Source: Anniella stebbinsi (Eukaryota; Chordata; Lepidosauria; Squamata; Anniellidae). From it: DNA of 64,000 bases. A model generated the notes under the pieces. It saw nothing but the letters and a program-made list of their open reading frames with translations, had not been told where the DNA came from and made no database searches. The stretch spans positions 272,250,310 through 272,314,309 of the forward strand of contig JARDYH010000002.1 in NCBI GenBank assembly GCA_029215795.1, given 5' to 3'. Below, piece after piece: positions 44,645 to 56,325 of the stretch. Within the stretch, counting starts at the first letter, position 1. Each line of letters begins with the position of its first letter. The translations under genes were made by a program, and so were the position numbers.

Positions 44645-44685
44645 TGATGATGATGATGCTGGTGGTGGTGATGGTGATGGTGATA
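44645..44685. repeat. (GAT)n/(GGT)n repeat
   Basis: Interrupted GAT and GGT units. Confidence 0.8.
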
Positions 44686-44694
44686 ATGGTTTGG

Positions 44695-44790
44695 ACTTCA
44701 TCTCCCATCAGCCTCAGCCAGCATGGCCAATGATCAGCAGGAGAGTAGGAGTCAAAACATCTGGACTGCATGGGGTTGGGAAGGACTGTT
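44695..44790. mobile_element. hAT-like palindromic MITE, fragment
   Basis: 'ttcatctcccatcagcctc', 'gccagcatggccaatgatc', 'caaaacatctggactgc', 'gttgggaaggactg': the 12179-type family. Confidence 0.5.
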
Positions 44791-45194
44791 TTAGAGTGTT
44801 AAAACACTTGGCTGTTTATTGCATCCCTGTCAGGTTGGTCAGCTGTATCATCCCCATATTGCAACTGTGGATGGAGGGAGGGAAGGAAGGGGGAAGATGC
44901 TGAAGCTGGCTGAAGTTTGTAGAGCAGAAACACTGGAAAATAAGCATGCTTTGGCTTACAGCCAGCTAGTGAGTTTGTTATGGTGGCAAGATTTGAATGG
45001 GGTCCCTCCTGAATCCTAACTCATACTCTTAGAAACAGTGCCAGACCCTTCTAGAAATGGTAACAGTGTGGGAACATCAAGCATGGACAGTCACTTCTTT
45101 GCCACCATCAATGCCAAAGAGCCATATCTAATGAGCTACAACCATTCTGATACTTACAACATTTCCTTTACCATCATGTTACCTATGATCTAAG

Positions 45195-45297
45195 CCAGGC
45201 TTCCAAAATCTGTTGGATTGCAACTGGCCAGGCTGGCTTGAAATGCTGAGAGTTGCAGTCCAACACATCTGGAGGGCAAGAGATTGGGGAGGCTGGA
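45195..45297. mobile_element. hAT-like palindromic MITE, decayed
   Basis: 'ccaggcttccaaaatctg' against 'gattggggaggctgg', with 'gagagttgcagtccaacaca' inside. Same family as 23966-24091. Confidence 0.5.
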
Positions 45298-45829
45298 TAA
45301 GCTGTTTTTAATTATTCTCTTATCCACTAAGGAAGACTGGATTGTCATGGCTGACCAGGCAGATGTGCAGGATCAGATACCATTTAAGTCATAGTTGTCG
45401 TGGAGGCCATGGATTCTGAACCAGACTCAACAAGGAGTGTTTGATGTGGCTGTTTTCTTCCAAAGTCTACAAGCTTGGGTGTATGTGTCTCCATGTGTCT
45501 CCAAGACCATCTCTGAGACCACCTCCATCAAGTCTCAGTGGGGAGGTTGGTACATCAATGAAATCCCTTTTATTGTGGGATCTATCACATTCTACATCTG
45601 CTCAAAAGTGGAACTACTTCTCTTTTTTGAAGATGGAGTGGTACTCCAGAAATAGTGGGGAACCTCTTTCAGACCGAGGGTTGAATTCCATTTTGGAGAA
45701 CCTCTCAGTGGCTGCATTCTAGTGGTGGGCAGGGCCAAAGGCAAAAGGGAGCAAGGCCAATGGCAAAATTCCAAAAACACCAGCATAGTTTAACTTAAAG
45801 CTCCTACTGCCAGTGATGTATGTGATTTG
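45298..45829. other. Non-coding stretch
   Basis: No gene or named repeat recognised. Confidence 0.4.
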
Positions 45830-46030
45830 TGACTCACTAAGTCTTAGAAGAGGCATTTAAACAGTTTAGAATGGGGAAAAATTGCACTAATACCAGGAAA
45901 CCACCAAATGATTCATGGTTGGGAAAAAGGGCTAGGGGAAAGGGGGGTGATCTTATGAAGTTTGGGCTGGATTGGTGCCCAGGAGGGCTGGATTGGGCTC
46001 CTAGGCCTGAGATTTCCCACCTCTGCTTTA
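45830..46030 (-). repeat. Repeat shared with 4685-4895, inverted
   Basis: 'gaggcatttaaacagtttag', 'ggaaaccaccaaatgattc' match the complement of 4800-4885. Part of the element suggested at 4443-5042. Confidence 0.5.
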
Positions 46031-46278
46031 TAATGACCAAAAATTGACCAACATTCTTGGGCTGAATCCATGGACTCACTGACATTTCGTTCTCATTACC
46101 TTCAGTAGACCTAAGAGTTCACCAAAGTCTTATTCTTAGATAACAGCCTTTAATTCATTTTACTGCAGTTGAATACTGATTTTCTCTTAGTCGAGATTCT
46201 GACAGTTTTCTGCAGAGTCAGGGCAGTGCCATACCTTGCCTTACTACTGACACAATGTTACTTTCAAAAGAGGAACTA

Positions 46279-46749
46279 AGGGCCAAAACAGACGTTAACT
46301 TTATATCAGTGGAAGCTGGAGACTCCAATTTCGGTGGAGCTGTGATTCCATTCTGAGTTTCAACCAGAACCAGCCAGAACTCTCAAGGGGCTACCCAAAC
46401 TGATGAATCCAATCCCCAAAATAGGCTTAAGAGCTTGGATCGCTCCTTTAGACTTCTGGCTGGTTCTGGCTAAAACCCAGAATGGATTCACAGCCCCACC
46501 GAAATTGGAGCCACCAGCCTCCACTGTTTTATCACCCTACGTAGTAGGTACACCTTTTCTTTTCATTTCATTTTTACTCGAAGTAGGCACCCAGGAGAAC
46601 CAATCTGGATTGGGACCATAACATGCATGGTAGAGGGGCTTTTAGTTCTGGATTTGGCCTTCTGTACCTACTCGAGTGTAAAAATGACGTGTGGGTGGGG
46701 GAGATGTAGCTGCTAGATATGAATTTAAAGTAATGGATGTTTTGGCCCT
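46279..46749. mobile_element. MITE with TA target duplication
   Basis: TIRs: 'agggccaaaaca' then 'ttaacttta' on the left, complement of 'tgttttggccct' on the right, about 25 bp with mismatches. TA flanks both ends (46277-46278 and 46750-46751), as in Tc1/mariner-type elements. Inside, 46310-46400 and 46450-46510 form an inverted repeat ('ccaatttcggtgg' / 'ccaccgaaattgg'). Non-coding. Confidence 0.6.
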
Positions 46750-47644
46750 TAACTGCATGTGCTGTATATTTCTACCATTCTAATCTACATCTTACCTTTA
46801 GGGTATGTATAGTAGCTAAAATAAACAAGACAATTATGTCTATCTGATCCCAGCAGTTCCTGTGCTACCTCCTCCTCCTCCTCCCGCCCCACGATATCAC
46901 ACAAACACATAATTCTAAATGAAAGCTGGAAGGATAAGTTAGCAAAGGATTAACATGTGCTGAAACAATTGGTTGAAGGAAGCATACGGATCAGAAGAAA
47001 TTGCATGGCATCCAAATTCTAAAACAACCTTGGGCGTCTACGTGAGCATGTGTTCTTTGCATTTGGAGTCAGATATCCACTTGCTGAGCTTAAGAATAAG
47101 AAACTAGAAAGATACTTTAAAAACATCTTTTTTTGGGGGGGGGGGAGGATTTCAGTTGACTTTGTATTATAATTTCATTTCCCCTCCTGTCAGAGCACTT
47201 GCATAGATCCATGTCACTACATCTGGTCTTCTCTTAGTGGGGAATTATGCCTCAGTGATTGTCCACATGCTTTATGTACATAAGACCCCAGGCTCTGATA
47301 TCTGCAGTTGAGGGGCTCTCAAGTGGGCTTGCAAGAGTGGGAAAAACCTCTGTCTAAGACCCTGGGGAAATGCTGCTGGTCAGAGTACATATTAGTAGGT
47401 GAAAAGTGTAGTCATATGCATGGAAGAAAAGTCCTACAGCTCCCAGCATTCCCCAGCCAGCCATGCTGGGAATGCATAGGATTCCCAGCATAGCTAAACA
47501 TGCATAGGATGGATAGGATTGCACCGTAAACATGCATAGGATTGTGCCCTAAATGAACGTGTGGTCTGATCTCATATACACCTTGTGTTCTGTGATGTTG
47601 CAATAATTTAAAACAGCGTTGTCATGTATTAAGTACAAATCAGA
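46750..47644. other. Non-coding stretch
   Basis: No gene. 47430-47490 contains a small palindrome 'cagctcccagcattcccc' / 'ccatgctgggaatgc', similar to the host site of the insertion at 37250. Confidence 0.4.
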
Positions 47645-47683
<39 letters not shown>

Positions 47684-47760
47684 TATTACACTTATATACC
47701 ACCCCATAGCCGAAGTTCTCTGTGCTGGTGGTTCAAAACAAAATTCACAGGGCAGAAAAC
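47645..47760 (-). mobile_element. L2 LINE 3' tail with (ATT)n
   Basis: (ATT)n at 47645-47685, then 'ttatataccaccccatagcc' and 'gaagttctctgtgctggtgg', the complement-oriented 3' end of the same L2 subfamily as the large LINE at 51.2 kb. Confidence 0.75.
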
Positions 47761-47873
47761 TCTTACCTTTCTTGAGACCAAGCATTGAAGCAGCAGTCAA
47801 AATGAAGCTGGATACACAGTACTAGGATTCAAAGATTACAACTTCATTGAAGAGCATGGCTGCATGCAATCCC

Positions 47874-48065
47874 AGCCAGGTCAGATAGGGAAGAGAAGAA
47901 ACTACTTACCCCAGCTAAACCATTAACTTCCAAACCTGGGTTATTAGGATCTCATATGGGCAAGTCCCCCTTGCCATCCAAGCCAGGTCAGGTAGGGAAG
48001 GGGGCGACTACTCACCCCAGCTTAACCATTAATTTCCAAACTGGGGCTATTAGGGTCTCACATGT
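47874..48065. repeat. 107-bp tandem duplication, diverged
   Basis: Copy 1 starts 'agccaggtcagatagggaag' at 47874; copy 2 starts 'agccaggtcaggtagggaag' at 47981. Both continue with 'ctac(t/t)ca/taccccagct', 'accattaa' and 'ggtctca/ggatctca'. Copy 2 is shorter. Confidence 0.85.
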
Positions 48066-48412
48066 TATGCCCAGCCTTAAACCACATTCCAGGTGTTACT
48101 TCTTCCCTTGAAGGGAGAGAGAGTTAAGTATGAATTAATGTTCTATTGGCAGTAGTCCTTGAGAAAACTACATTTCCAAAGGCCCCCAGGGCCATTTTTT
48201 CCTGGCATGCTATGAGCCCAGCTCAAGTGGAGAGGGAGGGATTAGATCTTCTTTCCATCTGTCCTGCCTTGGCTTTAAGTTGCCAGGGAAGTGAGCTGTG
48301 GTTCTGGTAACTTGTAAGTGGGGGAATAGCAGTAGACAGCATAATAACATTTATCAAAGGCAGGTACTGGTAGATAAAAACAAAGGGAAGCTACAACAGT
48401 GTAATGTCCTAA
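48066..48412. other. Non-coding stretch
   Basis: No gene or repeat recognised. Confidence 0.4.
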
Positions 48413-48475
48413 TTAGTTCTAGCCTGATCCCTCCTAAGCAAGGTCCAGGCTTAGGAGGGATCAGGCTAGAACTAA
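48413..48475. repeat. Perfect 26-bp inverted repeat (hairpin)
   Basis: Arms 48413-48438 and 48450-48475 are exact inverted repeats with an 11-base loop (caaggtccagg). The arm contains 'cctgatccctcctaag'. No copy of it was seen elsewhere in the window. Could be a templated inverted duplication, the centre of a MITE, or a miRNA-like stem; sequence alone does not decide. Confidence 0.9.
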
Positions 48476-49373
48476 GCAGAAGTGTTCAGGACCTTGGATA
48501 GAGCACTGGCTGAAGGCTTCTCACCTTTAGCAAGGGAGCTGTTGCTTCAGCAGGGTGCAAAGGCCTTCTGCGCACTCATAAAACAGTCCCCTTGCATGAC
48601 CTCTCACAGTAACTTGGGCAAAGGCAAGATTTCAAATGATCACTGTATGAGGTCTCCTGAAGTCTTGGAAATTTTTGTAGCTGTTTGCTAATTATCTCTT
48701 TTAGGTTGAAGGCAACAGTAAATTCCCCCTCCTCTACAAACACCACCACAGAGACCTCATTTAAGAGGGCAGAGGACACATTTAAACACACATTTTGTTT
48801 TATCTCACCCTTCCTTCAAGCCATCCCCCTTATTTTCACAACAACCCTGGGGGTAAGGTTAGGGTAAGGAAGGTTAAGCTGTTTTCACAATAGTTAAAAC
48901 ACCACACACACACAAGTGCTGATGTAATTGTGCATATGATCACATCAGGATGGCTTGCCTGCATGTCTCAATGAACATATGCACTTTGGTAATGTAGATG
49001 GTGGTGGGTGGAGACACACATCAACAGAAGGAACATAGAGCTGTGGCAAACTGTGCAAGTACAGTCCTATTTACCACATTCAGAATAAATTCAAGAATGT
49101 GGAATTTCTAATTTTTATCAATTACATTTTGGCCTGTGCTTCCTCCAAGAAGCTCAAGAAGCTTCCTCTAAGATCCTCTCTACAACAACCATGGGAATGA
49201 TGGGACTGGTAGTTCAACACATCTGGAGGGTAACAGGTTGGGGGAAGAGTTCTGTAACCACTATACCACACTTTCGCTCTACCTGGCAGGATGATATAGG
49301 TGACCAAGCTACCATGGCTTAACTAAAGGCATTTTGCCTACCTGTATGGGTTCAGTGTTAAGTTGTTCTCTAG
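48476..49373. other. Non-coding stretch
   Basis: No gene. 48800-48890 has a fragment of a tRNA-SINE body ('ttcacaacaaccctggggg'), and 49195-49250 a fragment of the 12179-type MITE ('atgggactggtagttcaaca'). Confidence 0.4.
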
Positions 49374-49475
49374 CAGTGCAATACCTTAAATATCTTATCA
49401 GAGGTAACCCCCATTGAACTCAATGGGGTATATTTCCAGGTCTTTGGGTGCAGGATTGCAGCCTAAAGCTGTAAT
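49374..49475. repeat. Palindromic 'gtgcaatacc' repeat
   Basis: 'cagtgcaataccttaaat', 'cccccattgaactcaatggg', 'gtgcaggattgcagcctaaa': family of 22586-22672. Confidence 0.65.
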
Positions 49476-49490
49476 TCTCAAACTATTTGG

Positions 49491-49652
49491 TTAGAAACAC
49501 AGGAAGCTGCTTGATGTCAAGTCAGAGCTTTGGTCCATCTACCCAGTATTTCAGGCAGGAATATTTCCAACCTTTCCTGGAGATGCTGGGAATTGAACCT
49601 GGGACCTTCTGCATGCCAAACATGTGCTCTACCACTGAACCATGGCCCCTCC
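49491..49652 (-). mobile_element. tRNA-derived SINE
   Basis: On the minus strand: 'ccatggttcagtggtagagc' (A-box region), 'ggtcccaggttcaattccc' (B box GGTTCAATTCC), 'agcatctccaggaaagg', then the SINE 3' part. Same family as 26872-27054, with the head better preserved here. Confidence 0.8.
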
Positions 49653-51165
49653 CCATGGTTAATCACATTGAAGTAAGTGTTTTGAAGGTCATTGCTGAAG
49701 TAACTAACATTCTACCTAAGCTCATTTTTGTGGAAGCAAACCCCAAATATTTTAGTGGAATATATGTACGTAGGGCTGCAGCCTGAGTTAGGTAGATTGG
49801 ATCTAGCTTTGAATGAGTTACTTCCCATTTGAGGGTGTAAATTGAAAACTACTAGTATATTGTCGGGAAACCTATGGACATGGACAAGAGAAAACGCAAC
49901 CGTTCGAAGATAATACTGAGGACTGGGATTTCAAACTGAAGGCATGTGGTTTCCTAGCTCGGTTAGTGCTCCAGAGATCACAGATCACTATTGGGATCTT
50001 TCATGCAGGCTCTAATATAAAAGCCCCCAAACTGCTCTGAAACCATTGATCAATAAAAGGCTGCAGACAGGGAACATAAGCTTTAAAAAATAGGAAAGAT
50101 TTCTTTTTAAAATAGTGCTTCTAAAATTAAACATAGATTATTCTGTTCATGCACAAAGTCATTGAGGTGACAAGTGGAAACTATCAACAGTGAAACAGAG
50201 AAAAATATTCCATGTTCATAAATAATTGAAACACCTGAAGGCAAAAATAGTCCATTTGCGGTAGATGACATCTAATAAAACCAGAAGGATTAAAAAAAAA
50301 GACTCAATACTCTGAATAATATGACCTAGATGCATTTCATTTTCACCTGGTCAATTAGTTTTATTTCTACATTCTCTCTCTCTCTCGTAATTTGAAAGCA
50401 AAGGATGAGAGAAAGCTTTCTCATTGTTCTAGTTTAAGTATTGCCCTAGAAATGCTGCTACTTATTGTAAGACAAAAGCCACTTTGTCAAAGCACTAAAG
50501 GCCAATATACATGTTTGTAAAAGTGGGCCTAGATATATTTGATATGTGGTAACATAGCAGGATGTTAATGCCTTATCTGTCACTGTCCAGCACCATACAT
50601 AGGCTCTGACATCTGAATTTCATCTGTGTACAATCTTGTGTCGGCCTGTGCAATCTTAGCCGCTCAGATTTGTAAGCAAAGAGAGCAATCCTATGGACTA
50701 GAGGCTCAAATTATGAAGGCCTCTGACCTCACGGTCCTCTGCCCATCCTCTGCCCTCCTGGACTCTTCCTGACAGGAAGGAGGAACAACTAAGGCTACTG
50801 CTGCTGCTGTCCTCCTTTGAAGCACTTCCCATTAGATGGTTCTCTCTGCTAGAGGCAGGTTACAGTGGCTGAGAAGCCTTTGAATCCAGCAGATACATGG
50901 CCTTTTCTCTCTCTTCGCACTGGCCCGCCTCAACATACCCATTTCTTCCTTCCCAAGGCTGGAGTCCTGACCTTGGGAGAGGGAGCTTAGGAGCTACCAT
51001 GGAGCTTTCGAAGTGGCTGAGAAGAGTGGGGAAGATCTTCCATCAGACCTCTTCCTCTGAGGTTGGACCTTCCCATCTGGCTTAGAAGGGGCAGATTTGC
51101 AACATCCTATCCTATGGCCCTTCAGACCATAGGGGCCATAAGATTATTCTCAATTTTGCAGGCCT
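49653..51165. other. Non-coding stretch
   Basis: No gene or named repeat recognised. Confidence 0.4.
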
Positions 51166-51173
51166 GATCCAAT

Positions 51174-54100
51174 TTATTTATTTATTTATTGCATTTTTAT
51201 ACCGCCCCATAGCCGAAACTCTCTGGGCAGTTCACAAAAATTAAAACCATGAAATCATTTTAAAAATATAAAACAAGCCACAATCTAAAAACACAAAATA
51301 ACATACAATATAAAAACACAACCAGAATAAAACCAAGCAGCAGGAATTAATACAGATTAAAATACAAATTTTAAACAGCAAGGATTAAAATTGAGTTAAT
51401 TTAACTGTTAAAATACTGGGAGAATAAAAAGGTCTTCACCTGGCGACGAAAAGAGTACAAAGTAGGTGCCAGGTGAACCTCTCTGGGGAGCTCATTCCAC
51501 AGCCGGGGTGCCATAGCAGAGAAAGCCCTCCTCCTAGTGGCCACCTGCCTCACTTCCTTTGGCAGGGGCTCACGGAGAAGGACCCCTGTAGATGATCTTA
51601 GGGTCTGGGCAGTTACATATGGGAGGAGGCGTTCCTTTAGATAACCTGGCCCCAAGCCGTTTAGGGTTTTAAATGTTAGTACCAGCACTTTGAATTGGAC
51701 CCGGCCCTGGATCGGCAGCCAGTGAAGTTGGAAAAGGACTGGCGTAATATGGTCTCATTGGCCAGTCCCCGTTAACAATCTGGCTGCCCTGTTTTGTACC
51801 AGCTGAAGTTTCCGGACCGTTTTCAAAGGCAGCCCCACGTATAACGCATTGCAGTAATCCAAATGAGAGGTTATGAGAGCATGGATAACTGTAGCTAGGC
51901 TATCTCTGTCCAGATAAGGGTGCAGTTGGTATATCAGCCTAAGCTGGTAAAAGGTGCTCTTTGCCACCGAGTTCACCTGTGCCTCAAGCGACAATTCTGG
52001 ATCCAGGAGCACCCCCAAACTACGGACCTGATCCTTTAGGGGGAGTGCAACCCCCTCCAGAACAGGGTGAACATCATCTCGCCGGACAGACGAACCACCC
52101 GCTAACAGTACCTCCGTCTTGTCTGGATTGAGTCTCAGTTTGTTAGCCCTCATCCAGTCCATTACCGTGCTCAGGCACTGATTCAGAACAGCCACTGCCT
52201 CACCTGGGTTTGTTGAAAAGGAGAGGTAGAGCTGGGTGTCATCCGCATATTGATGACATCACAGCCCACATCTCCGGATAAGCTCTCCCAGTGGCTTCAT
52301 GTATATGTTAAACAGCATAGGGGATAAAATAGAGCCCTGTGGAACTCCATGGCTTAAATGCCATGGCACAGAGCAATAATCCCCCAGCACCACCTTCTGA
52401 AAACGGCCATCCAAGTAGGAGCGGAACCATTGCAGCGCAGTGCCTCCAACTCGCAGCCCAGACAACCTATCCAGAAGGATACCATGGTCGATGGTAACGA
52501 AAGCCGCTGAGAGGTCCAAGAGAACCAACAGGGTTGCACTCCCCCTGTCCCTCTCCCGGCAAAGGTCATCCCACAGGGCGACCAAGGCAGTTTCTGTTCC
52601 AAAACCAGGCCTGAAACCCAATTGAAATGGATCTAGATAATCCGTTTCATTCAAGAGTGTCTGGAGTTGTCCTGCAACCACCCGCTCAAGCACCTTGCCC
52701 AGGAAAGGAATGTTCGCCACCGGCCTATAGTTGTTAACATCTTCCAGGTCCAGGTTAGGCTTTTTCAGGAGTGGTCTGATTACCGCCTCTTTTAACGAGG
52801 CCGGCACCACTCCCTCTCTCAAGGAGGCATTTACAACCTCCTGGACCCAGCCGGCGGTCCCATCCTTATTTGATATAATTAGCCACGATGGGCAAGGGTC
52901 AAGCACACAAGTGGTTGACCGGACTTGGCCAAGCACCTTGTCCACATCCTCAGGCCTCAGTAACTGAAACTCATCCAATAAAACTGGACCAGACGGTGCT
53001 CTGAATGCCTCTACTAGCGGAGCTGCATTAAGCGTGGTGTCCAATTCAAGATGAATCTGAGTGACTTTATCTTCAAAGTGCCATGCAAACTTGTTACAGC
53101 GTGCTACCAAGGGTTCCACCATCTCTCGCCCTGGCCCAGAGTGTAGCAGGCCACGAACCACCCAGAAAAGCTCTGCCGGACGACACTGTGAAGATGCAAT
53201 GCCTGTGGAGAACTGTCTCTTCGCCACCCTCACCGCCACAGAATAGGCTCGATAATGAGCTCTAGCCCATGTCCGATCAGATTCAGCACAAGTTTTCCTC
53301 CACCTGCGTTCTAGCCATCTTCCCTTTTGCTTCATTGCCCTCAGCTTAGGTGTAAACCAAGGAGCTGGCCGAGCTCTGCTCAGAGGGAGAGGGCGCTTGG
53401 GTGCGATCGTGTCAACCGCCCGGGTCATCTCTGCATTCCACAGAGAGACCTGGGCTTCGACAGGAGCACCGGACATATCAGCAGGAAAATCCCCCAGAGC
53501 CTTCTTGAATCCATTGGAGTCCATTAGCCTCTGGGGGTGGACCATTTTAATAGGCCCCCCACCCTTGCAAAGGGGAAAGGATGCCAAAAGTCTAAACCTC
53601 AATAGAAAGTGATCCGACCATGACAAGGGGGTAGATGTTAGTTCCCCCACTTTCAGATCACCATCCTCCTGTCCACCCGAGAAAACCAGGTCAAGAGTAT
53701 GTCCTTTTACATGCGTTGGATCGATGACATGTTGAGACAGCCCCATGGTTGTCATGGCAGCCATGAAGTCCTGAGCCGCTCCAGATGCAGGAGCCTCCGC
53801 ATGGAAGTTGAGATCCCCCAGGACCACCATCCTGGGGGTCCTCAACACCAGGTCCGAGACAACCTCCGTTAGCTCAGGCAGGGAGACTGTTGGGCAGCAG
53901 GGGGGGGGGGTACACCAGCAGAATCCCTAATCTGTCTCGGGTACCCAACACAAAGTACAGACACTCAAGATCAGCACTCGATGAACAGGAAGCCTAGAGA
54001 GGGAGATTGTATTTCTATAGACCACGGCAACCCCCCCTCCCCGGCCCTGAAGTCAGTGCTGGCGCTGCACCGAGTACCCAGGAGGGCAAAGCTGAGTGAG

Positions 54101-54718
54101 AGTAACCCCTCCCAGTTCATCCACCCAGGTCTCAGTGATACATACCAGGTCAGCCCCCTCATCCACAATCAAATCATGGATGAGGGAGATTTTATTTTGG
54201 ACTGACCTGGCATTCAGCAGCAGCAGCACCAACCCCAAGGGCAAGCTGGTAAGGCCGCCAGGAACTACCTGGTTGGGGGAAGAACCAGAAAAGGGGGATA
54301 GTTGTAAGGCAACTACCCCCTCTTCTCCTCATCTGGCCTGTTTCTCCCCCAACACCATACCTCCCCCTACCCATGACCACAGTTATGCGGGCACCCCCTT
54401 GAGCTCTCCAGGCACATATTCAAAATATACAAATTAAACAATATTTCAAAACTTCAACTTGCTGCTGGTTGCTGGTTTCAACAGGCACAGGCAGTAGGGT
54501 GACTCCTCTGTGCGACGCTAAGTGCAGCGCCAAGTGCACACTCGGCGCCACACTCAGCGCGTTGCCGAGGCGCTGCCTCTGGCACGCTTCTCTTAAATAG
54601 GTACCTGTAACGGGGAGGAGCAGTTGGTTAGCTGATTGTGATGGCCATCAGGTGAAGGGGTAGCAGCAGAAAGCAAGCCTCTGCAGTGATGGATTCCTCC
54701 CTTCCCCCCCACCCCCCC
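51174..54718 (-). mobile_element. Near full-length L2-clade LINE
   Basis: About 3.5 kb on the minus strand. The 3' end is an AAAT tail (plus strand 51174-51190) with 'gccgaaactctctgggcag'. The 5' side has about 475 bp of GC-rich leader before the endonuclease. An 8-bp repeat, gatccaat, flanks it (51166-51173 and 54719-54726) and is a candidate target duplication. Encoded domains in order: APE endonuclease, reverse transcriptase, C-terminal L2 block. The frame is broken in at least three places, so it is dead. The other L2 pieces in this window are 5'-truncated; this one keeps almost everything. Confidence 0.85.
51401..54244 (-). pseudogene. L2 ORF2: endonuclease and reverse transcriptase, frameshifted
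   Basis: Pieces on the minus strand: 54244-54053, N-terminal APE endonuclease (LLNARSVQNKISLIHDLI, then ADLVCITETWV, with the N of NARS and E of TETW as expected). 53848-52259, the rest of the endonuclease (GDLNFHAE, HTLDLVF, WSDH), a linker, and the reverse transcriptase (YRPVANIPFLGKVLERV; LLVLLDLSAAFVTIDHG; HGVPQGSILSPMLFNIYM). The catalytic Asp of motif A (LLDLSAAF) is kept, but the usual Asp three residues past the AF is Val. The YADD motif lies just past a one-base frameshift at about 52250. 52195-51755 and 51688-51401 give the C-terminal part (LDYCNALYVGLPL; TFKTLNGLGPGYL; APRLWNELPREVH). A G-run at 53898-53909 marks another frame break. Function lost. Confidence 0.85.
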
Positions 54719-54726
54719 GATCCAAT

Positions 54727-56317
54727 GAAATGAGCATACATCACCTGGGGTTGAGTGCATGTTGCCCCTGTTAAAACAAGAAGAAGTTGGAATCTTATAT
54801 ATCAACAGTTTGATGGTAATTAGCAGGATTTCCCACCAGCTGATTGGTAGGATTCCACTACTTTAAAGGGGACCTGCACAGACCTCAATGCTGGATTGAA
54901 CTGGAAGATGGCATGCTATAGCTGTCTGAAATTCTGAAGAGAAACACTTCCCACTTGCTATCTTAATGCAGAAATGCAACAGAACTACTTCTGCTTCCAA
55001 TATTCTGCATATCGAAATGTCTCCCTACACACCGGAGTTTTGAATGTCCTGGTCTTGTGTCCTAAGGAGAATCGATACATAAGGTGTCCTGCATTTTTTG
55101 TAATTTATGATTTTTCTACAGGGATATGGTCTGTGTGCAGTTTGCCATAGCTGTTGGTTCCTTCACTTTCTCTGTCTTTGTATCCCCCATCTAGGATAAT
55201 GATAGAGGTATGCATAGTGATAAAACATTGCAAAAATTAAAATAAACCTTACTTATTCCTTGTGGCTTGGTAATCCATTCCAGGCTGCTCTGGTACACAA
55301 TTTGGGAATTACTGCTGTAAACAATTGTTACAATTGGTCTATGGACATATATTACCAATGCATACTCATGATTTAAATAGTGCACACACTTCTGCAGGGG
55401 AATGACTTCACTTTAACCCCAGCAGAAAATGTAGTTCAATCTGTATTTCTTAAAGCTGCAATTTCCTTCTGAGAAAGGGTGAGTCACTCAGATTGCAAAA
55501 TCAATCTATTCTCCATTTTACAATTGAGGATTAACAGCCAGCAGGGTACCGGTGAATGCCGTTGGTTTCTCTTCTTTGCCACAGTTGCCAATTTCAGACT
55601 TCATGAGGCCTAGTAATGTGGGCTAGTAAAACAACAACAACAGGGATTTTAACCTCTAATGGCATGCATTAAAACATCATTACAAAGGGTAAATATTGCT
55701 ACCATGGTAATTATATTGTTGTGATATGATGGGGAAAGGTGGAGGAGAATTGAGCTTTTCTTTCGCCTTACACACCCACCCACACCCACACCCACACCCA
55801 CACACACACCATTATTTTCCTATCCAATGAAATCATACAAAGTAGCATTTTTAAAAAAAATGTAGATAAGAATATGCTGGTGATGAAAGATAATGTCATG
55901 GAATGCCTGGCAGGCTTGAGTGCATCAATAACCATGACACATAATTAAAGTAATTGAAAATGCCCTGTGTGTGTTCTCTGATAGAAAGCAATAAAAGATC
56001 TCGGAGAATCAAGGTTCTTTCAAAACACCAAGGATATTTTGAAATCAATCTCTTTTATTTTTAAATCCTTCTTTCCCCATAAATCCAATCCTGCATCACT
56101 GCCTTGAGCAATTCCTTTTGGGAGGAACTATCTAGAACACTTTTATTTTGAATTCAGTTGTTCTGTTAAATACAATTTAAAGATCTGTTTAGTGGATGGA
56201 GCATGGTTGACACTTATTCACTAGGGGTCACTCTAGTCTTCTAGACAGACTCTACCATGTGTATATTCCCTGGACATTTGAATGGACACTGGAAATACAG
56301 TTTAAAGGCTTCTCTGT
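54727..56317. other. Non-coding stretch with (CCCACA)n
   Basis: No gene or transposon recognised. A CACACCC/CCCACA repeat lies at 55770-55810. Confidence 0.45.
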
Positions 56318-56325
56318 ATTTGTAT

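Noticed and set aside
44819..45019. SINE-like segment ('ctagtgagtttgttatggtg')
   Set aside because: A few words resemble a tRNA-SINE body, but no A or B box can be made out, so it was left unannotated.
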